NCBI RefSeq assembly: GCF_000495795.1
Contig: NZ_AWGD01000040.1
Location: 1-64,000, forward strand
From: Asticcacaulis sp. AC460
GTDB lineage: Bacteria > Pseudomonadota > Alphaproteobacteria > Caulobacterales > Caulobacteraceae
Length of the DNA stretch: 64,000 bases
Reading direction: 5' to 3'
A model generated the notes under the pieces. It did not search any database and was not told where the DNA came from. It saw only the letters and a program-made list of their open reading frames with translations. The position numbers and the translations under genes were made by a program. Below are positions 45,290 to 54,390 of the stretch, piece by piece (within the stretch, counting starts at the first letter, position 1; each line of letters starts with the position of its first letter).

Positions 45290-46411
45290 TCAAATCTTGA
45301 TCAGGATACGGTTGCGGTCGAGCGCGTAGCCGAAGCCCCAGCACACCAGCATATAGGCGATGGCGCAGAGCAGGGCGCCCAGGGCGCCGGGGACGACGGC
45401 TTGGAACAGGGCGCCCGCGACGTCATACAGGCCTTTGCCGGAAGGCAGCCGGATCAGTTGCAGGACGGTGACCAGCAGCTCCGAGAACAGGTAGATGGCG
45501 AGCGGGTTGCGTCCGAAGACTTCGCAGAAGCGGACGCCGAACCGGAGTTTTGCCAGCTCGACATAGGCGATCAGACCCGCCAGCAGGCCCAGGTCGATGC
45601 CGATATTGATCAGGGCGAAGGAACTGGTCCACAGCCGCTTGGACAGGGGGAAGGCCAGGCTCCAGGCCAGGGCGGCGGCGATGATGACGGCACCGGCGAT
45701 CGCCAGCCGGATCGCGACTTGGCGCAGGTCCGGGCGCAGGTCGGATTGCGACCGGATATAGCGGCCGGCCAGGTAACCGGCCAAGACATTGACGATGGCG
45801 GGCAGGGTGCTGAACAGGCCTTCCGGGTCGTAACCCTTGCCCTTGGCATACATGTGGTCGATGCCGATGACGGCGCGGTCGATCTGGGCGCCGATATTTC
45901 CCAATTGTGAGAACTGTTCTCCCGGCGGCCCGAACGCCAGCAGGGCGCCCCAGTAACCCAGCAGCAGGACCGCGCAGAGACCGATCAGCTTCGGGATATC
46001 GAGCCAGCGCACGGCGACCGCCGCGGCGAGGAAGCACAGGGCGATCCGTTGCAGCACGCCCGGGATGCGGGTGTGCTCGACGGGGTTGAGCGCCCAGCCG
46101 TCCGCTGTCGCCTGGACGAACGGAAACCAGTACATCAGATAGCCGAGCAGGAAGAGAATGGCGGCGCGTTTGACCACTTTCCAAAGATAGACGCCGGCCG
46201 TGCCAGCCTTGGGATCGCCGAAGCTCATGGCATTGCCGACGGCGAACAGGAAGGCCGGAAAGACGAGGTCCGCCAGGGTCAGGCCGAACCATTTCGCATG
46301 CGACAATTGGGCAAACGGCTCGGCGCCGGGGCCCGAGGTGTTGACCACGATCATGAAGGCGACCGTCAGGCCGCGAAAGACGTCCAGGGATGTAAAGCGT
46401 TGCCCAGCCAT
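45290..46411 (-). CDS. nagX: HGSNAT/NagX-like membrane acyltransferase (DUF5009/DUF1624 type)
   Basis: 373 residues from ATG 46411 (MAGQRFTSLDVFRGLTVAFM). About ten membrane helices with family motifs: 'SLDVFRGLTVAFMIVVN', 'LTLADLVFPAFLFAVGNAMS', 'HTRIPGVLQRIALCFLAAA' and 'LFSTLPAIVNVLAGYLAG'. The relatives are human heparan-alpha-glucosaminide N-acetyltransferase and bacterial NagX, found in GlcNAc utilisation gene sets. It should act in the inner membrane, perhaps acetylating periplasmic amino sugars with cytoplasmic acetyl-CoA. Its stop is 2 bp before the GH89 start, so the two are co-translated. Confident on family, less on reaction. Confidence 0.85.
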   Translation of the reverse strand: MAGQRFTSLDVFRGLTVAFMIVVNTSGPGAEPFAQLSHAKWFGLTLADLVFPAFLFAVGNAMSFGDPKAGTAGVYLWKVVKRAAILFLLGYLMYWFPFVQATADGWALNPVEHTRIPGVLQRIALCFLAAAVAVRWLDIPKLIGLCAVLLLGYWGALLAFGPPGEQFSQLGNIGAQIDRAVIGIDHMYAKGKGYDPEGLFSTLPAIVNVLAGYLAGRYIRSQSDLRPDLRQVAIRLAIAGAVIIAAALAWSLAFPLSKRLWTSSFALINIGIDLGLLAGLIAYVELAKLRFGVRFCEVFGRNPLAIYLFSELLVTVLQLIRLPSGKGLYDVAGALFQAVVPGALGALLCAIAYMLVCWGFGYALDRNRILIKI

Positions 46412-46465
46412 ACCGGCATGATGAGCCAGTCGCTTCGCAGGGTCAATTTCAAAAATGAAAAAAAT

Positions 46466-46479
46466 AGAAAATATATTCC
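46466..46479. promoter_or_regulatory. IolR-like site upstream of the nagX-GH89 operon
   Basis: AGAAAATATATTCC fits GGAA-N6-TTCC with one mismatch, 54 bp before the start. It is AT-rich and could be a chance match or belong to a related RpiR-type regulator. Confidence 0.3.
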
Positions 46480-46536
46480 AAATAGGAAGCGCCGACACGA
46501 CTAAACTGAAGCCGTCCAGAGGCGTCTTCGGGCAGA

Positions 46537-46567
46537 TGCGGCAGCTGCCGGGAGGACAGCTGCCGCA
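46537..46567 (-). terminator. Hairpin downstream of creD
   Basis: TGCGGCAGCTG pairs with CAGCTGCCGCA (11-bp perfect stem, 9-base loop), starting 8 bp after the creD stop. There is no T-run, so termination is likely but not certain. Confidence 0.55.
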
Positions 46568-46575
46568 CGGCTTCG

Positions 46576-48003
46576 TTATCGCTGCGCCGGTTGCGGCGTG
46601 CCGTACCAGTTGACGTTGCGGGTCAGGACCATCACCGTGGCGATGACCAGGAAGGCACAGACCGCGCCGATCAGCAGGGCATAGTCCTCCATCCGCATGA
46701 GGGTGTAGATCATGCCGTACAGCAGGCTGAATACCCCCAGTGCCGCCAATCCCCGCAGCAGGCTTTTGAACACCATGCCGGCATAGGCCGAGATCAGGCC
46801 GACAGTCGCGGCGGCGGCCACGGCAAAGGCGGCGTCGAAACCGATGCGTTCGGCAAACGACAGCAGCAGAAGGTAGAAGGTGAGCTGGGCCAGGCCGACC
46901 AGGATATATTGCGCCGGGTGAAGCTCACGACGGCTGGTGCTTTCGAAGACGAAATAGGTGAGGAACACCAGGCCGACGAACAGCAGGGCGTATTTCAGCG
47001 ACCGGCCGACATTCTGGTAGGGATTGGTGTTTTCGACGAAGGCTACCGACAGTTCCGACTTGCCCAGGCTGGCCAGGTTGTCGAAGCCGATGACGGCAGG
47101 CAGGCCGCGCGCCACGAAGGGCACCGACCATGACGCCTTGAAACCGGACTTGAGGTCCGTCTCGCCCTTGTTCAGCGGCGTGTCGCCGGTATGGGGCCAG
47201 GCGCGTTCGGATGGCAGGAAGCCGCCGCCGAAGGACGGCGTGTTCCAGTCACCGGCGATCGTCACTTTCGACGACTTGGCATAGGCGAGGATGCCGATCT
47301 TTTCCGCGCCCGTGAAACCCATGTCGAGCGTGATATCGTGCGGCTGGCTGGGGTCGAGGCCGGGCAGGGGCGTTGAAAACAGGTCCAGCCGCGACGAGCC
47401 CTGATCGCTGGCGACGGCCTGGCTGCCTTCGGTGGCCGGCGCCAGGGTGACGGCCGTGCCATCGATGGTGGCGACGATGTCCTTGCGGGCGCCGCGGGAA
47501 TCCGAAGCGCCGGACAGAAGTTGCGCCCGGCTCCAGTCCAGGGCGCCGCCACTGGGGGCAGTGACGCCGCTCAGGTCGAAGTGGGCCTTGAAGTTCAGAT
47601 CGGTGGTGAAGATGGGGACGCGGAACAGCGACCGGGACCGGACTTCGCTCTTGCTGGTGGCTGTGGCTTCGCCGGTGACCGGAAAAACGATCAGGCTGGA
47701 GGTCGTCGCCGGGACCACGGTTTTGTTGCCCTGGCCGTCGGTATCGATACGGGCGGGGAGCGTGTAGGGGACCGAGATCACCGGACCGAGGAAGGTCTGG
47801 GGGCCGCCCATCAGCCCGCCGATTTCGTTGGTGACCTGTTCGGCGCGATGGGTGCGGTCCAGCAGCAGCAGGAAGACGCCGCCGGCCGGAATCGACATCA
47901 GAACGGCCAGAATACAGACGATCAGCAGCTTGGTGCCCTTGCTGCGGCTGATCAGGCCGCGGTGGGGCGATGAGGTCTCAGGTGGTGGGATGGATTGGGA
48001 CAT
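46576..48003 (-). CDS. creD: CreD-family inner-membrane protein
   Basis: 475 residues from ATG 48003 after GAGGGAA; the frame runs further upstream through the operator region but that start is unlikely. One N-terminal membrane helix ('KGTKLLIVCILAVLMSIPAG') is followed by a large periplasmic domain and five to six C-terminal helices ('GLVFLTYFVFESTSRRELHP', 'HPAQYILVGLAQLTFYLLLL', 'SLLYGMIYTLMRMEDYALL'), as in E. coli CreD. CreD contributes to cell-envelope integrity and to tolerance of beta-lactams or colicins; its molecular activity is unknown. No creBC genes adjoin it. Two tandem palindromes lie 66-102 bp upstream. Confidence 0.92.
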   Translation of the reverse strand: MSQSIPPPETSSPHRGLISRSKGTKLLIVCILAVLMSIPAGGVFLLLLDRTHRAEQVTNEIGGLMGGPQTFLGPVISVPYTLPARIDTDGQGNKTVVPATTSSLIVFPVTGEATATSKSEVRSRSLFRVPIFTTDLNFKAHFDLSGVTAPSGGALDWSRAQLLSGASDSRGARKDIVATIDGTAVTLAPATEGSQAVASDQGSSRLDLFSTPLPGLDPSQPHDITLDMGFTGAEKIGILAYAKSSKVTIAGDWNTPSFGGGFLPSERAWPHTGDTPLNKGETDLKSGFKASWSVPFVARGLPAVIGFDNLASLGKSELSVAFVENTNPYQNVGRSLKYALLFVGLVFLTYFVFESTSRRELHPAQYILVGLAQLTFYLLLLSFAERIGFDAAFAVAAAATVGLISAYAGMVFKSLLRGLAALGVFSLLYGMIYTLMRMEDYALLIGAVCAFLVIATVMVLTRNVNWYGTPQPAQR

Positions 48004-48068
48004 GGGTTCCCTCAAGGTGTCCGGCAAAAACCCGGTCACGTCGCCGGGCGTCGCGACGGTATCATGTA

Positions 48069-48105
<37 letters not shown>

Positions 48106-48132
48106 ATTTCTGTGTCGTAATCCGTTCCACTT

Positions 48133-48801
48133 TCAGCGGGGCTGAGCCAGCCCCCGTTTCACCGCATGCAGGGTGGCTTCGGCCCGTGTCGAGATGTTGA
48201 GCTTCTGGTAGATAATCTTGACGTAGCCGGCGACGGTCGAATGGGTGAGTCCCAGGTGCCTGGCGGCCTCGGCCACGGTCAGTCCCCGCGCCAGAAGCGC
48301 CAGGGTTTCGGTTTCACGGCCGGTCAGGGCCACTTCCTGGGGTGCCTTGAGTGTCTGGTTACGGAAGTGGTCCATCAGGCGCAGGGCGATCGACGGTGAC
48401 AGGGGCGGTTCGCCCTGTCCGATGCGGCGCAGGTAATGGACGATCATTTCGGGCTCCTGATGCTTCACCAGATAGCCGCGGGCGCCGGCCGAGAGGGCGT
48501 CGAACAGGTGGCCGTCGTCGTCGTACATGCTGGAAACGACGCAGGTCACCGCCGGGTAACGGGCGGTGATCTCCTCGATAAGCTCGATCCCCGAGCCGTC
48601 CGGAAGCCCCAGGTCGACGATGGCCAGGGTAAACCGGGCAAGCCGGCCCGCGGTCAGTTCGTTCAGCCACAGCCTGGCGGCCTTGAGGCTGGCGGTGCAG
48701 TCGACCTCCAACCCTTCAAACGCCGCCGTCAGGGCGCGCGTCATCCGCGCCTGGTTCGCCGGTTGGTCTTCGATCACAAGGCACAGGCCATCAGGCGTCA
48801 T
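48133..48801 (-). CDS. NarL/LuxR-type response regulator
   Basis: 222 residues: receiver domain with phospho-acceptor Asp63 ('LAIVDLGLPDGSGIEL') and a C-terminal LuxR helix-turn-helix ('LTGRETETLALLARGLTVAE', 'LGLTHSTVAGYVKIIYQKLN'). ATG 48801 overlaps the kinase stop as ATGA, so kinase and regulator form one operon. Targets unknown; the nearest candidates are creD downstream and the exported-protein genes divergent from the kinase. Confidence 0.92.
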   Translation of the reverse strand: MTPDGLCLVIEDQPANQARMTRALTAAFEGLEVDCTASLKAARLWLNELTAGRLARFTLAIVDLGLPDGSGIELIEEITARYPAVTCVVSSMYDDDGHLFDALSAGARGYLVKHQEPEMIVHYLRRIGQGEPPLSPSIALRLMDHFRNQTLKAPQEVALTGRETETLALLARGLTVAEAARHLGLTHSTVAGYVKIIYQKLNISTRAEATLHAVKRGLAQPR

Positions 48802-50933
48802 CGGGATAGGCTTTCCGAAACGGGAGGGGAGGATGACAGCGGAATATCAAACGCAACAACCGCGCCGTGGCTGCCGGGTTCCGCATTGCTGAAGCGCACG
48901 CCGCCACCGGATTGGGATACCCGATCGGCAATGCTTCGCAGGCCCTGTCCGCCGGCCGAACCGTCCAGGACGTCCGCAGGAAAACCCTTGCCGTCGTCGG
49001 CGATACGGCACTGCAAAAGGTTGCCCGTCAGCACCAGACGCACCGAAACCTGTCCGGCACCGGAATGTTTGATGCCGTTGGTGATCGCTTCGCGCATGGC
49101 GGATGACACAGCCTTCTTGTCCAGAGCGTTTATCTGAAAAAGCGGCGCGTCCTGCGGCCACAACGGCCAATCGAGCGCGATATTCGCCACCTCCAGGCGC
49201 CGGACGGCTTCATGGCGCATTTCCGCCACCATCCGGTCCAGCGGCGCGCTTTCGGTGATCATGGCCGAGGCAATGTCGCGAATTTCGTTCAGGGCTTCGT
49301 AGAAAAAGGGCCGCGACACGTCGTCGGCGACACTCAGACCCGACACCAGCTTGGCGCCGACATCGTCGTGCAGGTTCTGGGCCAGGCGGTGGCGCTGCTC
49401 GGCGGCGCCACGTTCATAGGCCGTCAGACCCTGCATGGCCTCGCGCGACAAACGCATGATCTGGTTGAGCAGGTCGAGATGCCGTGGCGAGAACAGGCCC
49501 CGTCCGTCCTGCGGAAAGGAGAGTTTGAGGGCAGGGACGTCCATCAGACCCGGGACGTGCAGGTGCAGACCGTCGGCTTCGATAAAGGCGGTGCTGACCT
49601 GTACCGGCGCGGGCGTCATCACCTGGGGCGCGAACAGTGTCTGCAACAGGGCCTGCCACTTGGTCTGACGCAGGGCGGCCTGCGGGGCGAAGGCCATGTC
49701 CATGACTATGCGTAGCATCTCGCTGTCGCTGAGGGCCTTGTGGCGCAGAAACCGGCGCCACAGAAGGTCGCGCAGGGGCAGGTAACCCAGGCCGATGGCG
49801 ACCAGGGCCAGGGGCAGGGCGACGCCCTGGGTCATGCCCAGCAGATAGATAAGTCCGGCATCCAGCGCGATGAACAAGGCCGCGGCGACGGCATAAAAGA
49901 AGATCCGGAAGGCCCAGTCGCGGACTTCGAACAGGCGGAACCGCGCCACGCCGATGGCAATGCCGGCATACATGACCAGAAAGCTGATGAAGACGTAGCT
50001 GCCGGGCATGGTCTGGATCTGGCCCTGAACGATATAGGCGCCCATCACCAGGCACCACAGACCTGTACCGACGAAGACGGCCAGGCCCAGCCACAGCAGG
50101 GAAGCCTGGGCGTTCGGGTCCCTGCGGGCCTTGAAGCACTGAACGGCGATCAGAACCGTCACCAGCCCCATAACGGCGAAACAGAAAACGAAGATGGCGT
50201 CGGTTCCGCCCAGCAGCCGCAGATAGTCCAGAGCCGACACCACCAGGCTGATGGCCATGACGGTCCACAGTACCCTGGTCGATACCAGAGGTTTGGGAAA
50301 AACCAGAAATAATGAAATCAGCGACATGCCGAAAATCGTCGTGCCCAGATGGTTGGCGTCCAGGACGCCGGCGACAAGTTGCGACGATGCGGCAATGGGC
50401 TGGGAATAGCCGACGGTGGCGGCAGTGGCGGCGATCAGCATGCCAAGACCGTTGAGGGCGAGAACCTGCGTCACGCTTTCATCAGGCTTCAGGCACCACA
50501 CCCATCCCCCGATCAGGAAGGCGGCCAGCCCGACGACCAGAGGACTCCAGAAGCCTTCTCCCAGCGTGGACAGATCGATCTTTCGCACCTTAACCGCGAC
50601 TTCGCTCACCTGGCCGGAGGCTTGGCGGACGCCGGCCATGACGACCGGACTATCCATGATGGCGACGATCCTGTCCTGACGTGCCAGATGGGCATCGTAG
50701 GCTTCGTACTTGCCGATGCCGTCGATTTGCAAGGTCAGGTCGGAGGGCAACAGGACCAGGCCTTGGGCCTGGTCTGGCCGGCGCAGGCTGACGACGGTTT
50801 GCCCAGCCTGTCCCGGCACTTCGAATTGCAGGGTTTCGCCCTGGCGGACGATGCCTTCCAGATGTTTATGTTGAAGCGACAGGCCGAAACTGAGGCAAGC
50901 CGCGGCGATGGCAACGGCCAGGATCAGGTACAT
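48798..50933 (-). CDS. Multi-pass membrane sensor histidine kinase (NarX/LiaS type)
   Basis: About 711 residues if ATG 50933 is used. The frame is open to TTG 51032, and GTG 50957 or TTG 50981 would add an Arg-rich lead before the first helix; no ribosome site settles it. Layout: membrane helix, ~100-residue periplasmic domain, seven or eight membrane helices (~residues 130-390), a linker, a HisKA_3 motif 'RHRLAQNLHDDVGAKLVSGL' with His522, and a HATPase_c domain ('REAITNGIKHSGAG', 'DDGKGFPADV', 'GGQGLRSIADRV'). It phosphorylates the overlapping NarL-type regulator. The ligand is unknown. Confidence 0.88.
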   Translation of the reverse strand: MYLILAVAIAAACLSFGLSLQHKHLEGIVRQGETLQFEVPGQAGQTVVSLRRPDQAQGLVLLPSDLTLQIDGIGKYEAYDAHLARQDRIVAIMDSPVVMAGVRQASGQVSEVAVKVRKIDLSTLGEGFWSPLVVGLAAFLIGGWVWCLKPDESVTQVLALNGLGMLIAATAATVGYSQPIAASSQLVAGVLDANHLGTTIFGMSLISLFLVFPKPLVSTRVLWTVMAISLVVSALDYLRLLGGTDAIFVFCFAVMGLVTVLIAVQCFKARRDPNAQASLLWLGLAVFVGTGLWCLVMGAYIVQGQIQTMPGSYVFISFLVMYAGIAIGVARFRLFEVRDWAFRIFFYAVAAALFIALDAGLIYLLGMTQGVALPLALVAIGLGYLPLRDLLWRRFLRHKALSDSEMLRIVMDMAFAPQAALRQTKWQALLQTLFAPQVMTPAPVQVSTAFIEADGLHLHVPGLMDVPALKLSFPQDGRGLFSPRHLDLLNQIMRLSREAMQGLTAYERGAAEQRHRLAQNLHDDVGAKLVSGLSVADDVSRPFFYEALNEIRDIASAMITESAPLDRMVAEMRHEAVRRLEVANIALDWPLWPQDAPLFQINALDKKAVSSAMREAITNGIKHSGAGQVSVRLVLTGNLLQCRIADDGKGFPADVLDGSAGGQGLRSIADRVSQSGGGVRFSNAEPGSHGAVVAFDIPLSSSPPVSESLSR

Positions 50934-51164
50934 GCGCCATGCCGAAGCGTCGGTCACCCGGCGCAGTACGCGAATATGCAAAATATACAGCCCTGTTGAA
51001 ATCGGTGACGCATTATGAGAGGCGCGTCGCAATCGTCGTCAGACCATAGCCGCATCCCTGACATCTGGCCAATTTTATTCGAAGCCGCCCCCTCTGTTCA
51101 GAGGGTGACGCCGGCCGGACCCCACCCTAACGTCGTTATTTTCGTTACTATCCGAAAGCAGGAC

Positions 51165-52613
51165 ATGGCGCGCGCATCGAAGACCATCACCGGGGTCGCC
51201 CTGATCGCGGCTTTAAGCCTGGCTGCAGCGCCGGCCTGGGCCGACTGGAATCAGAACCACGATGAGGCCAATCGCCAGCGGGCCATGAACGACATGCGGG
51301 CCACCCAGGCCGCCAACGACCGCCGCAGCAACGACGCAGCGATGGCCAGGCAGCGTGACGTCGACCGAAGCTCCAGCAGCGGCTCATCGTCGTCGGGATC
51401 GGGCAGTTCCAGTTCAGGCTCCGCCACCTCATCCATCTACAACGGCGGCGGAAGCAGTACCAACTCCGGCCCGCAATCCGTCGTCGCCACCTACTATGTC
51501 CGCGAAACCGACGAGCAGGTGGTTGCCCGCATCGTAAAACAGGCCGGGCAGGGCGATGTGGAATCGCAATATAAGGCCGGCGTCTTTTATTACACCGGCG
51601 TCGGCATAGGCCGCGACGATGTCAAGGCGCGCCAATGGTTCGGTGAAGCGGCCCGCCAGGGCCACGCCATTTCCGCCGGCCAGTACGGCTACATGCTGCA
51701 CTATGGCAAGGGTGGTCCGGTCGATGACGCCCAGGCCCTGGCCTATACCCGCCAGGCGGCCGAGAAAGGCGATGTGTTCGGGCAGTCGATGTATGCCCTG
51801 TTCGTGCTGATGGCCGACTATCAATCCGGCGCCCGCCAGGATATGACGCAAGCGGTTGGTTTCGCTGTCCGGGCGGCCGATGCCGGCGACGCGCCTGCCC
51901 AGGCGCTGCTCGGGACGACGGTCTATTTCTTTGGCGCCACCGGCGTAGCGCCGGACAATCCCAAAGCCTTGAAATACCTTGAAATGGCCGTGGCCCAGGA
52001 CAATGCCATGGCCATGCAACAGTTGGGCAAATGGTATTATTTCGGCTGGGACGGCGTCGTTCGCGATGAAATCCGTGGCGCGAAGCTTATTCAGCAGGCC
52101 GCCACGCTTGGCGACGCCTCCGCCATGACGCAACTGGGCAAGTTTTATCTGACCGGGATCGGCGGCGTCGGCCAGGACGATGTCAAGGGCGTAGACCTGA
52201 TCAAACGCGCCGCCGAATTGAACGACGCCGAGGCCATGGCGACCCTCGGCCTGATCTATCTCAACGGCATGGCTGGCCAATCCAGGAACGAAGCCGAGGC
52301 GCTGCGGCTCGTCAAGGCCTCGGCCGAATACGGTGATCCTTCCGGCATGTCGTTATATGCTGGGGTGCTTTACGACGGACTTATCACGCCGAAGGACATG
52401 CCCAAGGTCATCGCCTATGCCGGCCGCGCAGCCGAGGCCGGCGATGGCGATGCCCAGGTGATGCTGGGCAAGCTCTACTATTTCGGTGACGGTGTCGAAA
52501 AGGACATCGTCCAGGCGACGCGCTGGTTCAAGCGCGCCGCCGATCAGGGTCATGCCGAAGGCGTGGCCATCATGCAGGAACCCGATATCGCCGCCGTGGC
52601 CAGAACGCTTTAA
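51165..52613 (+). CDS. Exported Sel1-repeat protein with Ser-rich linker
   Basis: 482 residues from ATG 51165 (AGGA 4 bp upstream); signal peptide 'GVALIAALSLAAAPAWA'. Residues ~60-85 are almost pure Ser/Gly. From ~residue 110 come about ten Sel1-like repeats ('ESQYKAGVFYYTGVGIGRDD', 'AQVMLGKLYYFGDGVEKDIV'), a scaffold for protein-protein contacts, in the periplasm. It is divergent from the sensor kinase and heads a run of five exported proteins. Confidence 0.88.
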   Translation: MARASKTITGVALIAALSLAAAPAWADWNQNHDEANRQRAMNDMRATQAANDRRSNDAAMARQRDVDRSSSSGSSSSGSGSSSSGSATSSIYNGGGSSTNSGPQSVVATYYVRETDEQVVARIVKQAGQGDVESQYKAGVFYYTGVGIGRDDVKARQWFGEAARQGHAISAGQYGYMLHYGKGGPVDDAQALAYTRQAAEKGDVFGQSMYALFVLMADYQSGARQDMTQAVGFAVRAADAGDAPAQALLGTTVYFFGATGVAPDNPKALKYLEMAVAQDNAMAMQQLGKWYYFGWDGVVRDEIRGAKLIQQAATLGDASAMTQLGKFYLTGIGGVGQDDVKGVDLIKRAAELNDAEAMATLGLIYLNGMAGQSRNEAEALRLVKASAEYGDPSGMSLYAGVLYDGLITPKDMPKVIAYAGRAAEAGDGDAQVMLGKLYYFGDGVEKDIVQATRWFKRAADQGHAEGVAIMQEPDIAAVARTL

Positions 52614-52636
52614 GCCCGCCCTCAGGAAACCCCACC

Positions 52637-53540
52637 ATGCCCTCCGCCCTGAAAATCCTCGCCGCGGTTTTGCCTGGCTCTGCCGTTCTTTGCCGTGCCG
52701 GTCCTGGCCGACGTCGGCAAACCGGTCTATGTCGCCTGCTGGGCGCATCAAACCGACAAGAACCGCGTCATGTGGACCCGTCCGTTCGTCGCCAATGACA
52801 ACGAAATCAGTGCCGCGAAGGAACAGTTCGCCGGCTATATCGTCAATGCCGGCTATGTGAAGAGCCTGTCCGTCGTCAGCACGAGCTGCGTTTGGAACAA
52901 GAAGTCTGAAAAGACGGTCGCCGACATCAATCGCATCAAGGCTTCCTTCAACTACTCGACGGATATCGGCGTCAATTTCATCTACAAGCCGTTTTCCGAG
53001 GTCTCAGCGGGTAAGCAACTGCATGTCCAGTGTGAGGTGCACAAGACGGCGGCCAGTTGCACCGCCTACGGCCTCGCCTTCGAACAGGGCAATCGCGGCC
53101 AGGACAAGGACGATACCCAAGCCGCAGCCTACTACCAGATGGGCTGCGGCATGGGCGATCCGGTCGGCTGCCGTAACCTGGCTATATTGTACGCGGAGGG
53201 CCGCGGCGTTCCGGTCGACCACGCGGCGGCGCGCCGCTTTTATGAAAAGGCGTGCAATGGTGGCGAGGCTTTGAGCTGCTACAATCTCGGTGTGGCGCAT
53301 GCCACCGGTACCGGCGGGCCGACGGATGTGGCTCAGGGGCTCGCCTTTTACCAGAAGGCGTGCGACCTGAAATTTGCCAATGGCTGCAACAATCTGGGCT
53401 GGCACTATGAGACCGGCACGGGCATTGCGGCGGACCGGGCGAAGGGCCTGAAGTTCTACGGCCAGGCCTGCGATCTCGGAAGCACCGTGGGCTGCAACAA
53501 CCTTGCGTTGCTGAAATCCCAAAATCCTGACCTGTCATAG
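52637..53540 (+). CDS. Exported Cys-rich Sel1-repeat (HcpA-like) protein with apparent frameshift in the signal peptide
   Basis: The main frame (open from a TGA at 52650 to 53540) starts only at GTG 52695, in the middle of a signal peptide ('FFAVPVLADVGKPVYVA'). ATG 52637, in another frame and with AGGA upstream, encodes MPSALKILAAV. Removing one T from TTTT at 52668-52671 joins them into a perfect signal peptide ending PVLA. Residues after ~100 are Sel1 repeats with paired cysteines ('KACDLKFANGCNNLGWHYE', 'GQACDLGSTVGCNNLALLK') as in Helicobacter Hcp proteins. Either a sequencing error in a homopolymer or a real off-state. The rest of the gene is intact. Confidence 0.75.
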
Positions 53541-53557
53541 CCCCGGAGGGGACCATC

Positions 53558-54277
53558 GTGCGCCACCTGTCAAAACCCATTGTGATGTCCATCGCGACGT
53601 TACTCGTAGCGGCCCAACCGGTTGCCGCCCAGGACAAGGCCCTGTACGAGCAGGTCAAGGTGCACGGCACCGCCGCGGACAATAGTCTACGCGCCGCGGA
53701 TATGGCTGAAAAACAGGGCGACTTCAAAACGGCCTGTGAAGGGTTCAAAACGGCCGAAGCTGAAAGCAAACAGGCCCTGGTCGTCTTCCAGGCGTTTTCC
53801 GACAGCTTTCCGACCTGGCCCGAGGACAAGCGCGCCGGGGCCAAAGCCAAGTTCGATAAGCTGGCCGGTGTTGCCTCCACCAAGCGTACAAGCGCTTGTC
53901 AGGCCGCGGACTTCGACGCCCGCTTTCAGACCAAGCTGGCGCCGATTGTTGCCCAACTCGACCGATCGATCGCCTATGAAACCGAGGCCGATGCCGACTT
54001 CGCGCGCGGTGATGCCGATGGAGCCATAAGCGGCTATTGGGCGGCCATGATCATTCTGCCGGATCTGGTTCTGACGCCTCTGCGCGAGCTTACGGCCGCG
54101 AGTATCGGCGCCACTGGCAAGCAGCCGGTCCATAATGCGCGCCTGACCGCTTTGGTCGATCAGTCCATAGCCCAGTCTTCCGACCTTCAGGCCAAAATCA
54201 AGACTACCTGCCTGACCTGGCCGAACAATTTCCGCGGTCTACCCTATAATGGCGTTTGCGAAGCCATGACCAAATAG
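53558..54277 (+). CDS. Exported protein of unknown function with TPR-like helical units
   Basis: 239 residues from GTG 53558 (GGAGGGG 8 bp upstream), 17 bp after the preceding stop. Signal peptide ends near 'QPVAA-Q'. Two TPR-like units are visible: 'AADMAEKQGDFKTACEGFKT' and 'ADADFARGDADGAISGYWAA'. Four cysteines remain in the mature part, suggesting disulfides. I recognise no family. It resembles the protein at 55061-56098 in its units, so the two are probably paralogues. Confidence 0.78.
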   Translation: MRHLSKPIVMSIATLLVAAQPVAAQDKALYEQVKVHGTAADNSLRAADMAEKQGDFKTACEGFKTAEAESKQALVVFQAFSDSFPTWPEDKRAGAKAKFDKLAGVASTKRTSACQAADFDARFQTKLAPIVAQLDRSIAYETEADADFARGDADGAISGYWAAMIILPDLVLTPLRELTAASIGATGKQPVHNARLTALVDQSIAQSSDLQAKIKTTCLTWPNNFRGLPYNGVCEAMTK

Positions 54278-54390
54278 CGCGGTTTTCATTCGGCCTAACT
54301 GAATTTGTAACGGTGTTACAGCGATGGGGTCATGCCAAAAGTGTGTACCGACCCAGCCCAAATTTTATGGCGAAAACAACGAGGAACTCC

